DNA of 64,000 nucleotides from CAVONB01 sp963697205 (lineage in GTDB: Bacteria; Pseudomonadota; Alphaproteobacteria; Rhizobiales; Hyphomicrobiaceae). Positions 36,267 to 46,880 of the stretch are shown here, in pieces. The position numbers and the translations under genes are program-made. The notes under the pieces were generated by a model, which made no database searches, was not told the origin of the DNA, and saw only the letters and a list, made by a program, of their open reading frames with translations. The stretch lies in assembly GCA_963697205.1 (NCBI GenBank), contig CAVONB010000008.1, forward strand, positions 248,001 to 312,000, written 5' to 3'. Within the stretch, counting starts at the first letter, position 1, and every line of letters starts with the position of its first letter.

Positions 36267-36734
36267 ATGACCAGCGCGATTGCGGCCGGCCCCGGCAGGG
36301 TGCCCACCGGCGAGGATGTCGTGCGCCTCGCGCGCGGCTGGATTGGTACCCCCTATCGCCACCAGGCGAGCCTGAAGGGCGTCGGCACCGACTGCCTCGG
36401 CCTGGTGCGCGGAGTGTGGTGCGAGCTCTACGGCAGCGACGCCGAGACGCCGCCGCCCTACACGCGCGACTGGGCCGAAGCCGACGTGCGCGAGACCATG
36501 CTCGAGGCCGCCGCCCGCCATCTTGTCGAGTGCCCTGTGTCCCAGGCGCGGCCGGGCGACGTGCTCGTCTTTCGCCTGCGCCCCGGCGTCGCCGCCAAGC
36601 ATGCCGCGATCCTCACCACGCCCGCCACCATGATCCATGCCAGCGAAGGCGCGCCGGCCGCCGAGGTGCCGCTGTCGTCCTGGTGGCGCCGGCGGATCGC
36701 CAGAGTTTATGCCTTTCCCGGGATTGAACGCTGA
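36267..36734 (+). CDS. GTA NlpC/P60 cell wall peptidase (gp14-like)
   Basis: This 155-residue NlpC/P60 peptidase would open the recipient cell wall. The catalytic Cys lies in GVGTDCLGLVRGVWCELYG, the His in GVAAKHAAILTTPATMIHAS. It starts MTSAIAAGPGRVPTGEDVVR. The stop overlaps the next start by one base (TGATG). Confidence 0.94.
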   Translation: MTSAIAAGPGRVPTGEDVVRLARGWIGTPYRHQASLKGVGTDCLGLVRGVWCELYGSDAETPPPYTRDWAEADVRETMLEAAARHLVECPVSQARPGDVLVFRLRPGVAAKHAAILTTPATMIHASEGAPAAEVPLSSWWRRRIARVYAFPGIER

Positions 36735-39700
36735 TGGCCACTCTCGCACTCGCCGCTGCCGGCGCCGCCGTCGGCAGCGCGCTGTTGCCAACCGGCGTCA
36801 CCGTGCTCGGCGCCACATTGACCGGTGCTGCGATCGGCACCCAGGTCGGTGCACTGGCCGGTTCGCTGATCGACCAGTCGCTGTTTGCTTCTTCGGGCCG
36901 CACGCGCACCTACGAAGGTCCGCGCCTTGCCGAGCTGCAGGTGACGACGTCAACGGAAGGCGCGCCGATACCGCGCGTCTATGGCCGCGCGCGTGTCGGC
37001 GGCGAGGTGATCTGGGCGACCGACTTCGAGGAGGAGGTGGTCCATTCTTCCAGCGGCGGCGGCGGCGGCGGAAAAGGGCTGGCCGGCGGCAGCGCGCCGC
37101 GCGTGGAGACGACGGAGTATCGCTACTACGCCAACTTCGCCGTCGCACTTGGTGAAGGCGAGATCACTAGTCTCGGCCGGGTCTGGGCGGACGGCCAGGA
37201 GCTCGACCTGTCGCAGATCACGCACCGCTTCTACACCGGCAGCCAGACGCAAGACCCCGACAGCCTCATCGTCGCGCGCGAGGGTGCCGATGCGGCGCCC
37301 GCCTATCGCGCTGTTGCCTACGTCGTCTTCGAGCGCCTGGCGCTGGCGCCGTTCGGCAACCGCATACCCCAGCTGGCATTCGAGATCGTCCGGCCCGTCG
37401 ACAGCTTCAAGGATCTGGTGCGCGGCGTGGTCATTATCCCCGGCTCCGGTGAGTTCGTCTACGCGACCCAGCCCGTCACGCGCAACGCGGGCGCAGGCGT
37501 CTCCGTGCCCGAGAACGTGCACACGCGCCAAGGCGGCACCGACTGGACCGTCGCCATCGATCAGCTGGAGTCATCACTTCCCAACGCCGCTCAGATGTCG
37601 CTCGTGGTCTCTTGGTTCGGCACCGACCTGCGTGCGGGCACATGCCAGATCCGCCCCGGCGTCGAGATCGCCGATAAAGCAACGAGCCCGCTGTCCTGGA
37701 GCGTCGCCGGCCAGTCGCGCCAGACCGCCCACATCGTCAGCACCCGCCAGGGTCGTCCCGCCTACGGCGGCACGCCGTCCGACACGACGGTCGTCGCCGC
37801 CATCAAGGATCTGAAGGCGCGCGGCAAGTCCGTCACGCTGACTCCCATGATGCTGATGGACATCGCCGAGACCAATCAGCTGCCCAATCCCTACACGGGC
37901 GCTGCGGCACAACCCGCCTATCCCTGGCGCGGGCGCATCACCCTCGACCCCGCTCCGGGAGTCGCAGGCTCGCCTGACAAGACCGCGGCCGCGCTCGCCC
38001 AGGTCCAGGCGTTCGTCGGCACTGCAACGCCGGCGCACTTCTCTGTCTCCGGCGAGAGCGTCGGCTACGCCGGCCCGCAGGAGTGGACCTACCGCCGCTA
38101 CATCCTGCATTACGCGCATCTGGCCAAGGCGGCCGGCGGCGTCGATGCCTTCATCATCGGCACCGAGATGCGCGCGCTGACGACACTACGCGACGGCCCC
38201 GCGAGCTATCCCTTCGTCGCCGCCCTCGTGACGCTCGCCGCCGATGTGAAGGCGGTCCTCGGCCCGACGACCAAGGTCACGTATGCAGCGGACTGGTCTG
38301 AATACTTCGGCCATCAACCCGCCGACGGGACGGGTGACGTCTTCTTCCATCTCGATCCCCTTTGGTCGTCTCCCGACATCGACGCGATCGGTATCGACCT
38401 CTATTGGCCGCTGTCGGACTGGCGCGACGGTCGCGACCATCTCGACTATGCCGCAGGCGCACGCGCGATCCACGATCTGGCCTACCTCAAAGGCAACATC
38501 CGCGGCGGCGAGGGCTTCGACTGGTATTATGCGAGCGCCGCCGACCGCGATGCGCAGATCCGCACGCCGATCACCGACGGCCAGCACGGCAAACCCTGGG
38601 TGTTCCGCTTCAAGGACCTGGACGCCTGGTGGTCGAACACGCACATCGACCGTCCCGGTGGCGTGGAGCAGGCAACGCCGACGTCATGGCTGCCGCAGTC
38701 CAAGCCCATCTGGTTCATGGAAACCGGCTGCCCCGCCATCGACAAGGGCGCCAACCAGCCCAACGTCTTCGTCGATCCCAAGAGCGCGGAATCGAGCCTG
38801 CCGTATTTCTCCAGCGGCGCGCGCGACGATCTTATCCAACGCCGCTACCTCCAAGCGATCTACGAGGCGTTCGATCCCGATCACGCCGGCTACGTGCCCG
38901 ACCTCAATCCGACGTCAGTGGTCTACGGCGGCCGCATGGTCGACATCGCTTATGTCCACACCTACGCCTGGGATGCCCGGCCCTATCCCGCCTATCCCGC
39001 CGATGGCGAGACGTGGGGCGACGTGGCCAACTGGAGACTGGGGCACTGGCTGAACGGGCGCCTTGCCAACGCCGCCCTCGACCGCCTCGTCGCCCAGATC
39101 CTGAACGATCACGGCTTCACCGCGTTCGACGTCTCCGAGCTGGCTGGCACCGTTCCCGGCTTCGTCGTCGACCGCATCATGAGCGCGCGCGAGGCCCTGC
39201 AGCCGCTCGAGCTCGCCTTCTTCTTCGACGGGTTGGAGAGCGACGGTCGCATCGCCTTTCGCCATCGTGGCCTGGCACCGGTGGCAAGGACGCTGAGGGA
39301 GGACGACCTCGTCGAGATCAAGCCCGACAGTGCGGTCCTGACACTCACGCGCGGGCAGGAGACGGACCTGCCGGCCGCCACCAAGATCACCTATCTCGCG
39401 GGCCTGGAGGATTATCGCCAGGCTGTGGCCGAGGCCCGCCGTCTCGTGGGCGCGAGCGGGCGCATCGCCCAGGCCGCGCTGCCCATGGTGCTCGACGACT
39501 ACCAGGCCGAGGCGATCGCGGAATGCTTCTTGTTTGAAGCCTGGGCCGCCCGCGAGCGCGCCACGTTCGCGCTCGCGCCATCGGATATCGCGCTCGAGCC
39601 CGGCGATGTCGTCGCGCTGTCCGTCGGCGATGACGAGCTGCTCTTTCGCATCACCGAGATCGGCGACAGCGGCACGCGCACCATCGAGGCGCGAAGCATC

Positions 39701-40700
39701 GATCCCGACGTCTACGGCTTCGGCCGTTCCAGCGATCGGCCGACGGCGGGCGCCGACAGTGGCTTCCTTGGCGCGCCCCTCGTGCACCTCCTGGACCTGC
39801 CGCTCCTGCGTGGCGACGAGCCTGTCGATGCCGGCTATGTCGCGGCGACCGCGACACCCTGGCCGGGCGGTGTCGCGCTATATCGCTCGCCCGAGACGAC
39901 AGGCTACACGCTGGCCGCGATCGCAGGCGTGCCCGCCGTCATGGGCTCACTCCTCGATCCGCTGACGCCTGGTCCTGAAGGCCGCCTCGATCATCGTACG
40001 CCCGTCCGCGTCCACGTCGCCGGTGGCGCTCTGTCCTCGGTGACGCGCCTGCAGATGCTGTCGGGCCAGAACGTCGCCGCGATCGGTGTCGGCAACGGGC
40101 GCTGGGAGGTCATCCAGTTCGAGACCGCCGAACTCGTCGCCGCCGACACCTATGCGCTCTCCGGCCTCTTGCGTGGCCAGGCCGGAACCGAGGACGGCAT
40201 GGGCGCCATCGCGCCCGGCGCACCGTTCGTCCTGCTGGCCCAGGGGCTGAACTCGGCTGGCGCTGACCGCCGACGAGATCGGGCTGCCCTACAACTGGAA
40301 GGCGGGTCCGGCATCGCGCGATATCGGCGATGCCGCCTACGTCGCCCTCACGCATGCCTTCTCTGGGCGCGGCCGTGTGCCGTTGAGCCCGGTGCATGTG
40401 CGCGCCACCCGCAACGTTCAGGGCGATGTCGCCTTGACTTGGATCCGTCGCACGAGACGTGGCGGCGACACCTGGGACACCGCCGATGTCCCGGTTGCCG
40501 AAGATGGCGAGGCCTACGAAATCGAGATCCTCGACGGCGCCGCTGTGCGTCGAACGCTGACCGCGACGACGCCCACCGTCACATATCCCAGCGCCGAACA
40601 GGTCGGTGACTTCGGCGCACTCCAGCCGACGCTATCGGTGCGCGTTCGTCAGATAGGCGCCGGTGGCATTCTCGGCACCGCGCGCGACGCCGTGGTTTGA
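36734..40700 (+). CDS. GTA tail fibre-hub protein (gp15-like, TIM-barrel), one frameshift
   Basis: The largest tail protein (gp15, megatron) forms the tail tip. It has a membrane-like N-terminus (GAAVGSALLPTGVTVLGATL), a GTA TIM-barrel domain at about 440-700 (AGGVDAFIIGTEMRALTTLR and DIDAIGIDLYWPLSDWRDG), a phage-tail multidomain part, and a C-terminal Rcc01698-type domain. The frame breaks near 40255 in CTCG-G-CTGGCG. Removing one G restores LALTADEIGLPYNWKAGPAS and gives 1321 residues ending at 40700. A sequence error is likely; a real break would give a particle lacking its tip. Confidence 0.92.
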
Positions 40701-40734
40701 GCCACACAATTCTCTAAGGACGGGAACGACGATC

Positions 40735-42066
40735 ATGCAGCAGCCGGCATGGCTCGAGCGCGCGTGGGCGGAGCTCGGCACGACGGAAGGTCCGGGCAAC
40801 CAGGACAATCCGCGCGTCGTCGCCTATTACAGGGACGCCGGGCATCCCGGCGTCGAACACGATGCGGTCGCCTGGTGCGCGGCTTTCGTCGGCGCGGTCC
40901 TTGCGAGAAGCGGACAACAGTCCACCCGCTCACTGATGGCGCGCTCCTATCTCCAGTTCGGTGAACCCGTCGAAAATTTCCGTCTCGGCGCCGTGGCCGT
41001 GCTGACACGCGGCAACGATCCCGCACTCGGCCACGTCGGCTTCCTGGTCGGCGAAAGCGGCGAGACTGTCTACCTCCTGGGAGGCAACCAGTCGGACGCG
41101 GTCACCGTGTCTGCCTTCGAGCGATCCCGCCTGCTGGCGTTGCGCTGGCCGGTCGAGGCACCTGTGACGGCCGCACCATCCTCCGCGGGGGGCGACGCCG
41201 GCTTCGACGAGGCGCTGGCCCACGTGCTCCAGATGGAGGGCGGCTGGACGGAGGATCCCTACGATCCCGGCGGCCCAACCAACCAGGGCGTCACGCTCGC
41301 CGTCTATGCCCGCCATATTGGCGAGACGCTCGATGCGGCAAGCACGGCGCGGCTGAAAGCCAGGTTGCGCGCCATTTCTCCTTCGACCGTCCGCGAGATC
41401 TACGACACGCGCTATTGGCAGCCCTCGCGCGCTCCTGACCTGCCGGCCGGACTCGCGCTCATGCACTTTGATGCCTCGGTCAATCACGGCGTGGCCGGTG
41501 CCGCCCGCTTCTTGCAACAGGCTGTCGGCGCCGACGTCGACGGCGAGATCGGTCCACTGACATTGGCCGCAGCACATGCGGTCGACGAGCCCCCGGCGCT
41601 GAACACCTATGCCGAGCTGCGGCGCACACGCTATCGCGCGCTTCACCATTTCTGGCGCTTCGGTCGCGGCTGGTTGCGTCGCGTCGACAGCACGCTCCAG
41701 CGCGCGTTGGCGCGCGTCGTGGCGCCGAAAGGGCTTGCACCTCAATCCACAGTGTCAACGCCAGCAAAGGAAGGATCAAAACCCATGAGCGACAGCGAGA
41801 TCTGGATCCCCGACACCACGGCCAAGTGGTGGGGCGAAAGCCTGACCATCTGGGGCGTCGTCGTCACGACGCTTGCCACCGTCCTGCCCGTCGTGGGTCC
41901 GCTGTTCGGCCTCGACCTCACCGCCGAGCTCGTCCATCAGCTCGGTGAGCAGGCGACTCAGGTCATTCAGGCGCTCGGCGGCCTCGTCGGCACGCTGATG
42001 ACGATCGTCGGGCGCACCCGCGCCGTAGCGCCGCTCGTGCGTCGCGAGATGATCGTCAAGGTCTGA
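40735..42066 (+). CDS. Endolysin with amidase-like and GH108 muramidase domains and a holin-like C-terminus
   Basis: The 443-residue product has three parts. The first 140 residues are a TIGR02594/CHAP-like domain (DAVAWCAAFVGAVLARSGQQ, with a His in DPALGHVGFLVGESG). The middle is a GH108 muramidase (GFDEALAHVLQMEGGWTEDP with catalytic Glu, then PGGPTNQGVTLAVYARHIG). The C-terminal 93 residues contain hydrophobic segments (IWGVVVTTLATVLPVVGPLF and IQALGGLVGTLMTIVG). An internal ATG at 41785 has a strong AAAGGAAGGA site and would make this last part alone as a small membrane protein. It follows gp15 by 34 bases and is the probable lysis gene. Confidence 0.85.
   Translation: MQQPAWLERAWAELGTTEGPGNQDNPRVVAYYRDAGHPGVEHDAVAWCAAFVGAVLARSGQQSTRSLMARSYLQFGEPVENFRLGAVAVLTRGNDPALGHVGFLVGESGETVYLLGGNQSDAVTVSAFERSRLLALRWPVEAPVTAAPSSAGGDAGFDEALAHVLQMEGGWTEDPYDPGGPTNQGVTLAVYARHIGETLDAASTARLKARLRAISPSTVREIYDTRYWQPSRAPDLPAGLALMHFDASVNHGVAGAARFLQQAVGADVDGEIGPLTLAAAHAVDEPPALNTYAELRRTRYRALHHFWRFGRGWLRRVDSTLQRALARVVAPKGLAPQSTVSTPAKEGSKPMSDSEIWIPDTTAKWWGESLTIWGVVVTTLATVLPVVGPLFGLDLTAELVHQLGEQATQVIQALGGLVGTLMTIVGRTRAVAPLVRREMIVKV
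41766..41787 (+). promoter_or_regulatory. Internal ribosome binding site and start for a holin-like product
   Basis: AAAGGAAGGA at 41766-41775 is nine bases before an in-frame ATG at 41785 (MSDSEIWIPDTTAKWW). Translation from here would give a 93-residue protein with two hydrophobic segments ending at the same stop (42066). The site is better than most start sites in this window. Confidence 0.55.
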
Positions 42067-42191
42067 TCGCACAGCGCGCGGTGGGGGATGCAGGGACATG
42101 CGCGAGTTGCGAGGGCTAGGGCTCTATGTTCATGTGACATTCAGAGCCTGCGGCCTAGCATCGCAAGCATCGTTGATTGCAGCAGAGTCCC

Positions 42192-42506
42192 ATGCCCCCG
42201 ATCCTCGCCCACATCCTCCGTTGCCTTGCGCCGGCCGCTGTCGCGGTCGGGCTGGGTATGGGGCCGGCCCGGGCCCAGCAGGCGACCTGCTACGAGTGGT
42301 CGGAGGCCGCACCGATCGTCGCCCGCGAGAAGCTCGTCTCAGCCGCCGAAATTCACGTCAAGGCGCGGGCCGCCCGCATGGGCGAGCTGATCCGTATCAC
42401 ATTGTGCGAGGAGGGCGGCCGTTACGTCTACCGGCTGGTGCTCCAGCAGCCCGGCGGCAAGGTCCAGAACCTCACCGTCGACGCACGGCGGCCGTTTCCG
42501 CGCTGA
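42192..42506 (+). CDS. Periplasmic PepSY-type small protein (FeuN-like)
   Basis: The 104-residue product has a signal peptide (LAPAAVAVGLGMGPARAQQA) and a PepSY-like domain (EGGRYVYRLVLQQPGGKVQN followed by LTVDARRPFP). It precedes a PhoP/PhoQ-type pair. In Sinorhizobium the small periplasmic protein FeuN in the same position restrains the kinase FeuQ. The same role is inferred here. A TTG at 42177 could also start it. Confidence 0.78.
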   Translation: MPPILAHILRCLAPAAVAVGLGMGPARAQQATCYEWSEAAPIVAREKLVSAAEIHVKARAARMGELIRITLCEEGGRYVYRLVLQQPGGKVQNLTVDARRPFPR

Positions 42507-42600
42507 GCGTCCAGCAAACGGGCGGCAAGGCGGGTGGCCTTGCCAGGCAACTTCGCGATATACTTGGCCAGACCGCGGAAATGGAAAGGAGCTTCCGGCC

Positions 42601-43274
42601 GTGCGCGCCCTGGTTGTCGAGGACGATCCCGATCTCAACCGCCAGCTCGTGTCGGCCCTCGCCGATGCGGGCTTTGCCGTCGATACGGCAAGCGACGGCG
42701 AGGAAGGCTACTTCCTCGGCGAGACCGAGCCCTACGACGTCATCATCCTCGACATCGGCCTGCCCGAAGATGGACGGCATCAGCGTGCTCGAGCAGTGGC
42801 GTCGCGCCGAGCGCAAGATGCCCGTCATCATCCTGACCGCGCGCGACCGCTGGAGCGACAAGGTGCAGGGCATGGATGCCGGCGCCGACGACTACATGGT
42901 CAAGCCCTTCCACATGGAGGAGCTGCTGGCCCGCGTGCGCGCCCAGGTGCGTCGCGCATCGGGCCATGCCCGCAACGATATCGAGTGCGGGCCGCTGCGC
43001 CTCGACACCAAGTCGGCCCGCGTCACCAGTCGACGGCCAGCCGATCAAGCTGACCTCGCACGAGTACCGCCTGCTGGCCTATCTGATGCATCACAACGGC
43101 CGCGTGGTCTCGCGCACCGAGCTCGTCGAGCATCTCTACGAGCAGGACTTCGATCGCGACAGCAACACGATCGAGGTCTTCATCGGTCGCCTGCGCAAGA
43201 AGATCCCCGGCGATCTGATCAAGACCGTACGTGGCCTTGGCTATCGCCTGACCGAAGAGCCCGATGAGGCTTAA
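42601..43274 (+). CDS. OmpR/PhoP-type response regulator (FeuP-like), two frameshifts
   Basis: The protein has a receiver domain (VRALVVEDDPDLNRQLVSAL; phosphoacceptor Asp in DVIILDIGLP; Lys in DDYMVKPFHMEELL) and a winged-helix output domain (LTSHEYRLLAYLMHHNGRVV to the end). It is broken at 42763-42765 (one extra C in CTGCCCGAAG) and near 43028 (one extra A in GTCACCAGTC). Removing both gives 223 residues, the normal length. The GTG at 42601 has AAAGGAG upstream. The kinase starts inside its last codons. Confidence 0.87.
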
Positions 43275-44643
43275 CTCGCTCGCGTTCCGTCTGTTTGCGA
43301 CGGCGGCGGCCTGGACGCTCTTCGTCCTGCCGCTCGCGGGCCTGCTGATTTTTTCGCTCTACCGACAGGACGTCGAGGCGAGCTTCGATTCCCGCCTGCG
43401 CGTGCTGCTGACCGTCGTCGTCGCCGATAGCATCGATCACGGCGGCGCCGAGCCTGGCAATCCGCGCGACGTCGGCGAGCCGCTGTTCGAGTTGACGCAT
43501 TCGGGCTGGTACTGGCAGATCAAGCCGATCGGCGCGGATAAGGGCTTCACGCGCGTCTCCTCCTCGCTCGCCAGCGAAACCCTCAAATTCCCCTCGGAGA
43601 ACGGCGCCGTCCCAGACGACAAGGGCGTGCGCTGGGACAACGTCATCGGCCCGCTCGGCGAACGTTTGCGCGTCGCGGAGATGCATTATGCCGTCGGCGA
43701 CGAAAGCGGCGCGCGCCAGTACGCCTTCGCGGTCGCGGGCACCCTGGCAGAGGTTGAACGCAGCGTCGGCAGCTTCCGCACGCGCCTGTCCATCGCGCTC
43801 GCCCTGACCGGTCTGGGCTTCGTCGTCGTGACGCTCCTCCAGGTGCGGTTCGGTCTCCTGCCGCTGCGCGCAATCGGCCGCGGCCTCGCCGCCATCCGCT
43901 CCGGCGACGCCATGCAACTCGAAGGCGAGCTGCCGACTGAGATCGAGCCCCTGCAACACGAGCTGAATGCTCTGATCAAGTCCAACCAGGATATTGTCGA
44001 CCGCGCCCGGACCCAGGTCGGCAACCTGGCCCACGCCTTGAAGACCCCGCTGGCTGTCATCACCAATGAAGCCCGCGACATAAAGAGCCCGTTCGCGGCA
44101 AAGGTCGCCGAGCAGTCCCAATTGATGCGTGACCAGATCAACCACTATCTCGACCGCGCTCGCGTCGCCGCGCGGGCCGGACTGGGACGCGCGACACAGA
44201 TTGCGCCGGTGCTGGGCGCGCTCGTGCGCACGCTGGAGCGCATTTATCGCGACAAGGACGTCAAGATCACGCTCGAGTGTCCCGACGCCGTGCGCTTCCA
44301 GGGTGAGAAGCAGGACTTCGAGGAGATGCTCGGCAACCTCCTCGACAACGCGTGCAAGTGGGCGCGCACCAGCGTCCATGTCACCGTGCACGAGATCCCG
44401 CCCCCGCAGAAGCATGCCGCACGCCGTATGCGCGTCGCCGTGGAGGATGACGGGCCGGGCCTGAAGCCGGACGAGTTGCAGCGCATCGGCAAGCGCGGCA
44501 TTCGACTGGACGAGACGAAGCCGGGATCAGGCCTGGGGCTCTCCATCGTGACAGATTTGGCACAGTCCTATCAGGGAAAACTCGACCTCTCCGCTTCCGA
44601 ACGCGGCGGCCTGAAGGCCGTGCTCGACCTCCCCGCGGTCTAG
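43264..44643 (+). CDS. Sensor histidine kinase (FeuQ/PhoQ-like)
   Basis: The 459-residue kinase has two membrane helices (at about 5-28 and 175-200) around a periplasmic sensor domain, then HAMP, the H-box (GNLAHALKTPLAVITNEARD), N-box (LGNLLDNACKWARTSVHV), and G-boxes (VEDDGPGLKPDEL and GSGLGLSIVTDLAQ). It overlaps the response regulator by 11 bases. The FeuN-like protein upstream probably binds its periplasmic domain. Confidence 0.92.
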   Translation: MRLNSLAFRLFATAAAWTLFVLPLAGLLIFSLYRQDVEASFDSRLRVLLTVVVADSIDHGGAEPGNPRDVGEPLFELTHSGWYWQIKPIGADKGFTRVSSSLASETLKFPSENGAVPDDKGVRWDNVIGPLGERLRVAEMHYAVGDESGARQYAFAVAGTLAEVERSVGSFRTRLSIALALTGLGFVVVTLLQVRFGLLPLRAIGRGLAAIRSGDAMQLEGELPTEIEPLQHELNALIKSNQDIVDRARTQVGNLAHALKTPLAVITNEARDIKSPFAAKVAEQSQLMRDQINHYLDRARVAARAGLGRATQIAPVLGALVRTLERIYRDKDVKITLECPDAVRFQGEKQDFEEMLGNLLDNACKWARTSVHVTVHEIPPPQKHAARRMRVAVEDDGPGLKPDELQRIGKRGIRLDETKPGSGLGLSIVTDLAQSYQGKLDLSASERGGLKAVLDLPAV

Positions 44644-44933
44644 CCGCACACGGCCACGACACGATCGGGATCATTGAAGTGATGACGTTTTTGCCCTGTC
44701 TGGCGCACCGCAACGTGCGCCGTAGATGGCGATGGCGCACCGCCGGCGCCCGCATCGGGAGCCGAACGCCCGCGACGGCTCCACCGAATTCCGCGCGACT
44801 CCGGGTCCAACTTCCGCCCGAATCCGCTTCGATCACCTTATCCAGAACAGGGTGTCCGTCCCATGTGAACGCGCATCGGCAGGTGCGACGTCGTCGGTTG
44901 GGCCGCCGGACTCCGCGGAGGGAGATCGTCGCG

Positions 44934-45404
44934 ATGTCGATGAAGCGTTACTGGCTGGTGCTCGTGGCGCCGCTGATGCTGGCGGCCTGCGGCCCGAATG
45001 GCCCCACGAAGCAGGACACGGGCCTCGCCGTTGGCGCGGTTGCCGGCGGCATCCTGGGCAACCAGGTCGGCGGCGGCAAGGGCAAGATCGTCACGACCGC
45101 CCTCGGGGCGGTCATCGGCGGCATCGTGGGCAGTGAGATCGGCCGCTCGCTCGATCAGCAGGATCGCATGCTGGCCCAGCAGGCCGAGTTCCATGCCCTG
45201 GAGCGGGGCCCCTCCGGCCGTGCCCATCAGTGGCGCAATCCCGACAATGGCCGCTACGGTGAAGTGGTGCCCGGCCCGCCGTTCCGTCGTGGGCCGACCG
45301 ACTGCCGCGAGTACACCCACCGCATCTATATCGACGGGCGCCCCCAGACCATGCGCGGCACGGCTTGCCGCAATCCGGATGGCACCTGGCGGAACGTCGC
45401 CTGA
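44934..45404 (+). CDS. Glycine-zipper outer-membrane lipoprotein (RT0821-type surface antigen)
   Basis: The 156-residue product starts with a lipoprotein signal (LVLVAPLMLAACGPN, lipobox LAAC). A glycine-zipper segment follows (GAVAGGILGNQVGGGKGKIV and ALGAVIGGIVGSEIGRSLDQ), and a C-terminal domain with CREYTHRIYIDGRPQTMRGT. It resembles Rickettsia 17-kDa-type surface antigens. GGAGGGAG precedes the ATG at 44934; a second ATG at 44940 is possible. Confidence 0.9.
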   Translation: MSMKRYWLVLVAPLMLAACGPNGPTKQDTGLAVGAVAGGILGNQVGGGKGKIVTTALGAVIGGIVGSEIGRSLDQQDRMLAQQAEFHALERGPSGRAHQWRNPDNGRYGEVVPGPPFRRGPTDCREYTHRIYIDGRPQTMRGTACRNPDGTWRNVA

Positions 45405-45603
45405 GCCGTCCCGCGGCCTCGCGAGCGGCCGCTCGGTGCTGTTGGCTTCCCTGCTCTCCTCGATGCGCGCCCGGCCTCTATGAGGGCAATATCTATGTGC
45501 TGGGTCGATTGGCCCCGCGACATCTGATGCCTGTCCGGCGTCCACATCTTGTCACACCGGGGGCGGCACCCTATTCCAACGCGGTGGCAGGATAGATGGT
45601 TCG

Positions 45604-46824
45604 ATGGTGCTCTGGCTCACGATTGCTGCACTGACAGCGGCCGTTATTGCGGTCCTGGTGCGCCCGATCCTTGCCCAAAGCCGGCGCCCCGACGAGGACG
45701 CTGCCGCCAATGTTGCCGAGGCACCCGATGTCGCCGTCTACCGCGACCAGCTCGCCGAGATCGAGCGCGATCGAGCGCGCGGCCTGATCGATGCCACCGA
45801 GGCGGAAGCCGCGCGGCGCGAGGTGGCGCGGCGACTGATCGCGCATGCGCCCTCTGAGTCCACCACTGACCTCCCGTCCGCCCCCCTTCCGGGCCACGCT
45901 CCCCTGTCGGTGGCGCGTGGTCGCCTCGCCGCGGTCGCGCTGGCAGCGCTCGTTCCCGCCACCGCTGTCGGCCTTTATGTCGCGATCGGCGCACCGGGGA
46001 TGCCGGGCCTGCCCCACGCGATCCGTGCCGCCACCCCGGCCGATCGTGCCCCCGTTCAGGATCTGATCGGGCGCGTCGAAGCGCGCCTGCGCTCCCACCC
46101 CGAGGACGGAGCCGGATGGGACGCCATCGCACCGGTCTACCTGAGGCTCAACCGGTTCGCGGATGCTGCTGACGCCTTTGCACGTGCTGGCCGCATCCTC
46201 GGAGAGACACCCGACCGCCTGCTGGGCTTCGCCGAGGCGACGGTGTTGGCATCCAACGGTTCCGTCACACCGCCTGCCCGCGCGGCCTTCGAAAAAATCC
46301 GCGCCATGGCCCCCGATCGCCCCGAGCCGCGTTTTTGGCTGGCGCACGCGCGCGAGCAGGACGGTGATCTGGAAGGCGCGGCGGCCGGCTATCGCGCGCT
46401 GATCGCCTCGGCGCCACCGGACGCACCCTGGCTGCCCGGCGTGCGCGAGCGCCTTAACGACGTCGAGCGCAAGCAGTCGGGCGGTGAGGCGACGGCACCG
46501 GCGGCACCCGCCGCCCCGGACGCACCGCCTCCCGCGACCGCCGCACGCGGCCCGTCCGCAGCCGATGTCGAGGCCGCCCGCGCCATGTCACCTGCCGAGC
46601 GCCAGCAGATGATCGAAGGGATGGTCGAGGGGCTCGCGGCGCGGCTCAAGTCCGACGGCAAGGATCTGGACGGCTGGCTCAAGCTCGTGCGTGCCTACAA
46701 GGTGCTCGATCGCGAGCCAGACGCCCGCGCCGCCCTGGCCGACGCACGTAAGGCACTCGCCAGTGACGGCGACGCGCAACGCGCACTCGACGCACTGGCG
46801 ACGAGCCTTGGGCTCGGGTCGTGA
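45604..46824 (+). CDS. ccmI: Cytochrome c maturation protein CcmI
   Basis: CcmI brings apocytochrome c to the haem ligase. The 406-residue product has two membrane helices (VLWLTIAALTAAVIAVLVRP and LAAVALAALVPATAVGLYVA) with a leucine-zipper-like loop between (YRDQLAEIERDRARGLIDAT), and a C-terminal TPR-type region (DGWLKLVRAYKVLDREPDAR). It starts the ccmI-ccmE-ccmF-ccmH run. Confidence 0.95.
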   Translation: MVLWLTIAALTAAVIAVLVRPILAQSRRPDEDAAANVAEAPDVAVYRDQLAEIERDRARGLIDATEAEAARREVARRLIAHAPSESTTDLPSAPLPGHAPLSVARGRLAAVALAALVPATAVGLYVAIGAPGMPGLPHAIRAATPADRAPVQDLIGRVEARLRSHPEDGAGWDAIAPVYLRLNRFADAADAFARAGRILGETPDRLLGFAEATVLASNGSVTPPARAAFEKIRAMAPDRPEPRFWLAHAREQDGDLEGAAAGYRALIASAPPDAPWLPGVRERLNDVERKQSGGEATAPAAPAAPDAPPPATAARGPSAADVEAARAMSPAERQQMIEGMVEGLAARLKSDGKDLDGWLKLVRAYKVLDREPDARAALADARKALASDGDAQRALDALATSLGLGS

Positions 46825-46880
46825 TGCCATGGAAAAACAAAGGCCGGTGAAAAGATGACGCGACCGCGAAGGATGCGATC

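Noticed and set aside
24689..42066. Intact temperate prophage
   Set aside because: There is no integrase, repressor, replication gene or attachment site, and the gene order is that of a gene transfer agent.
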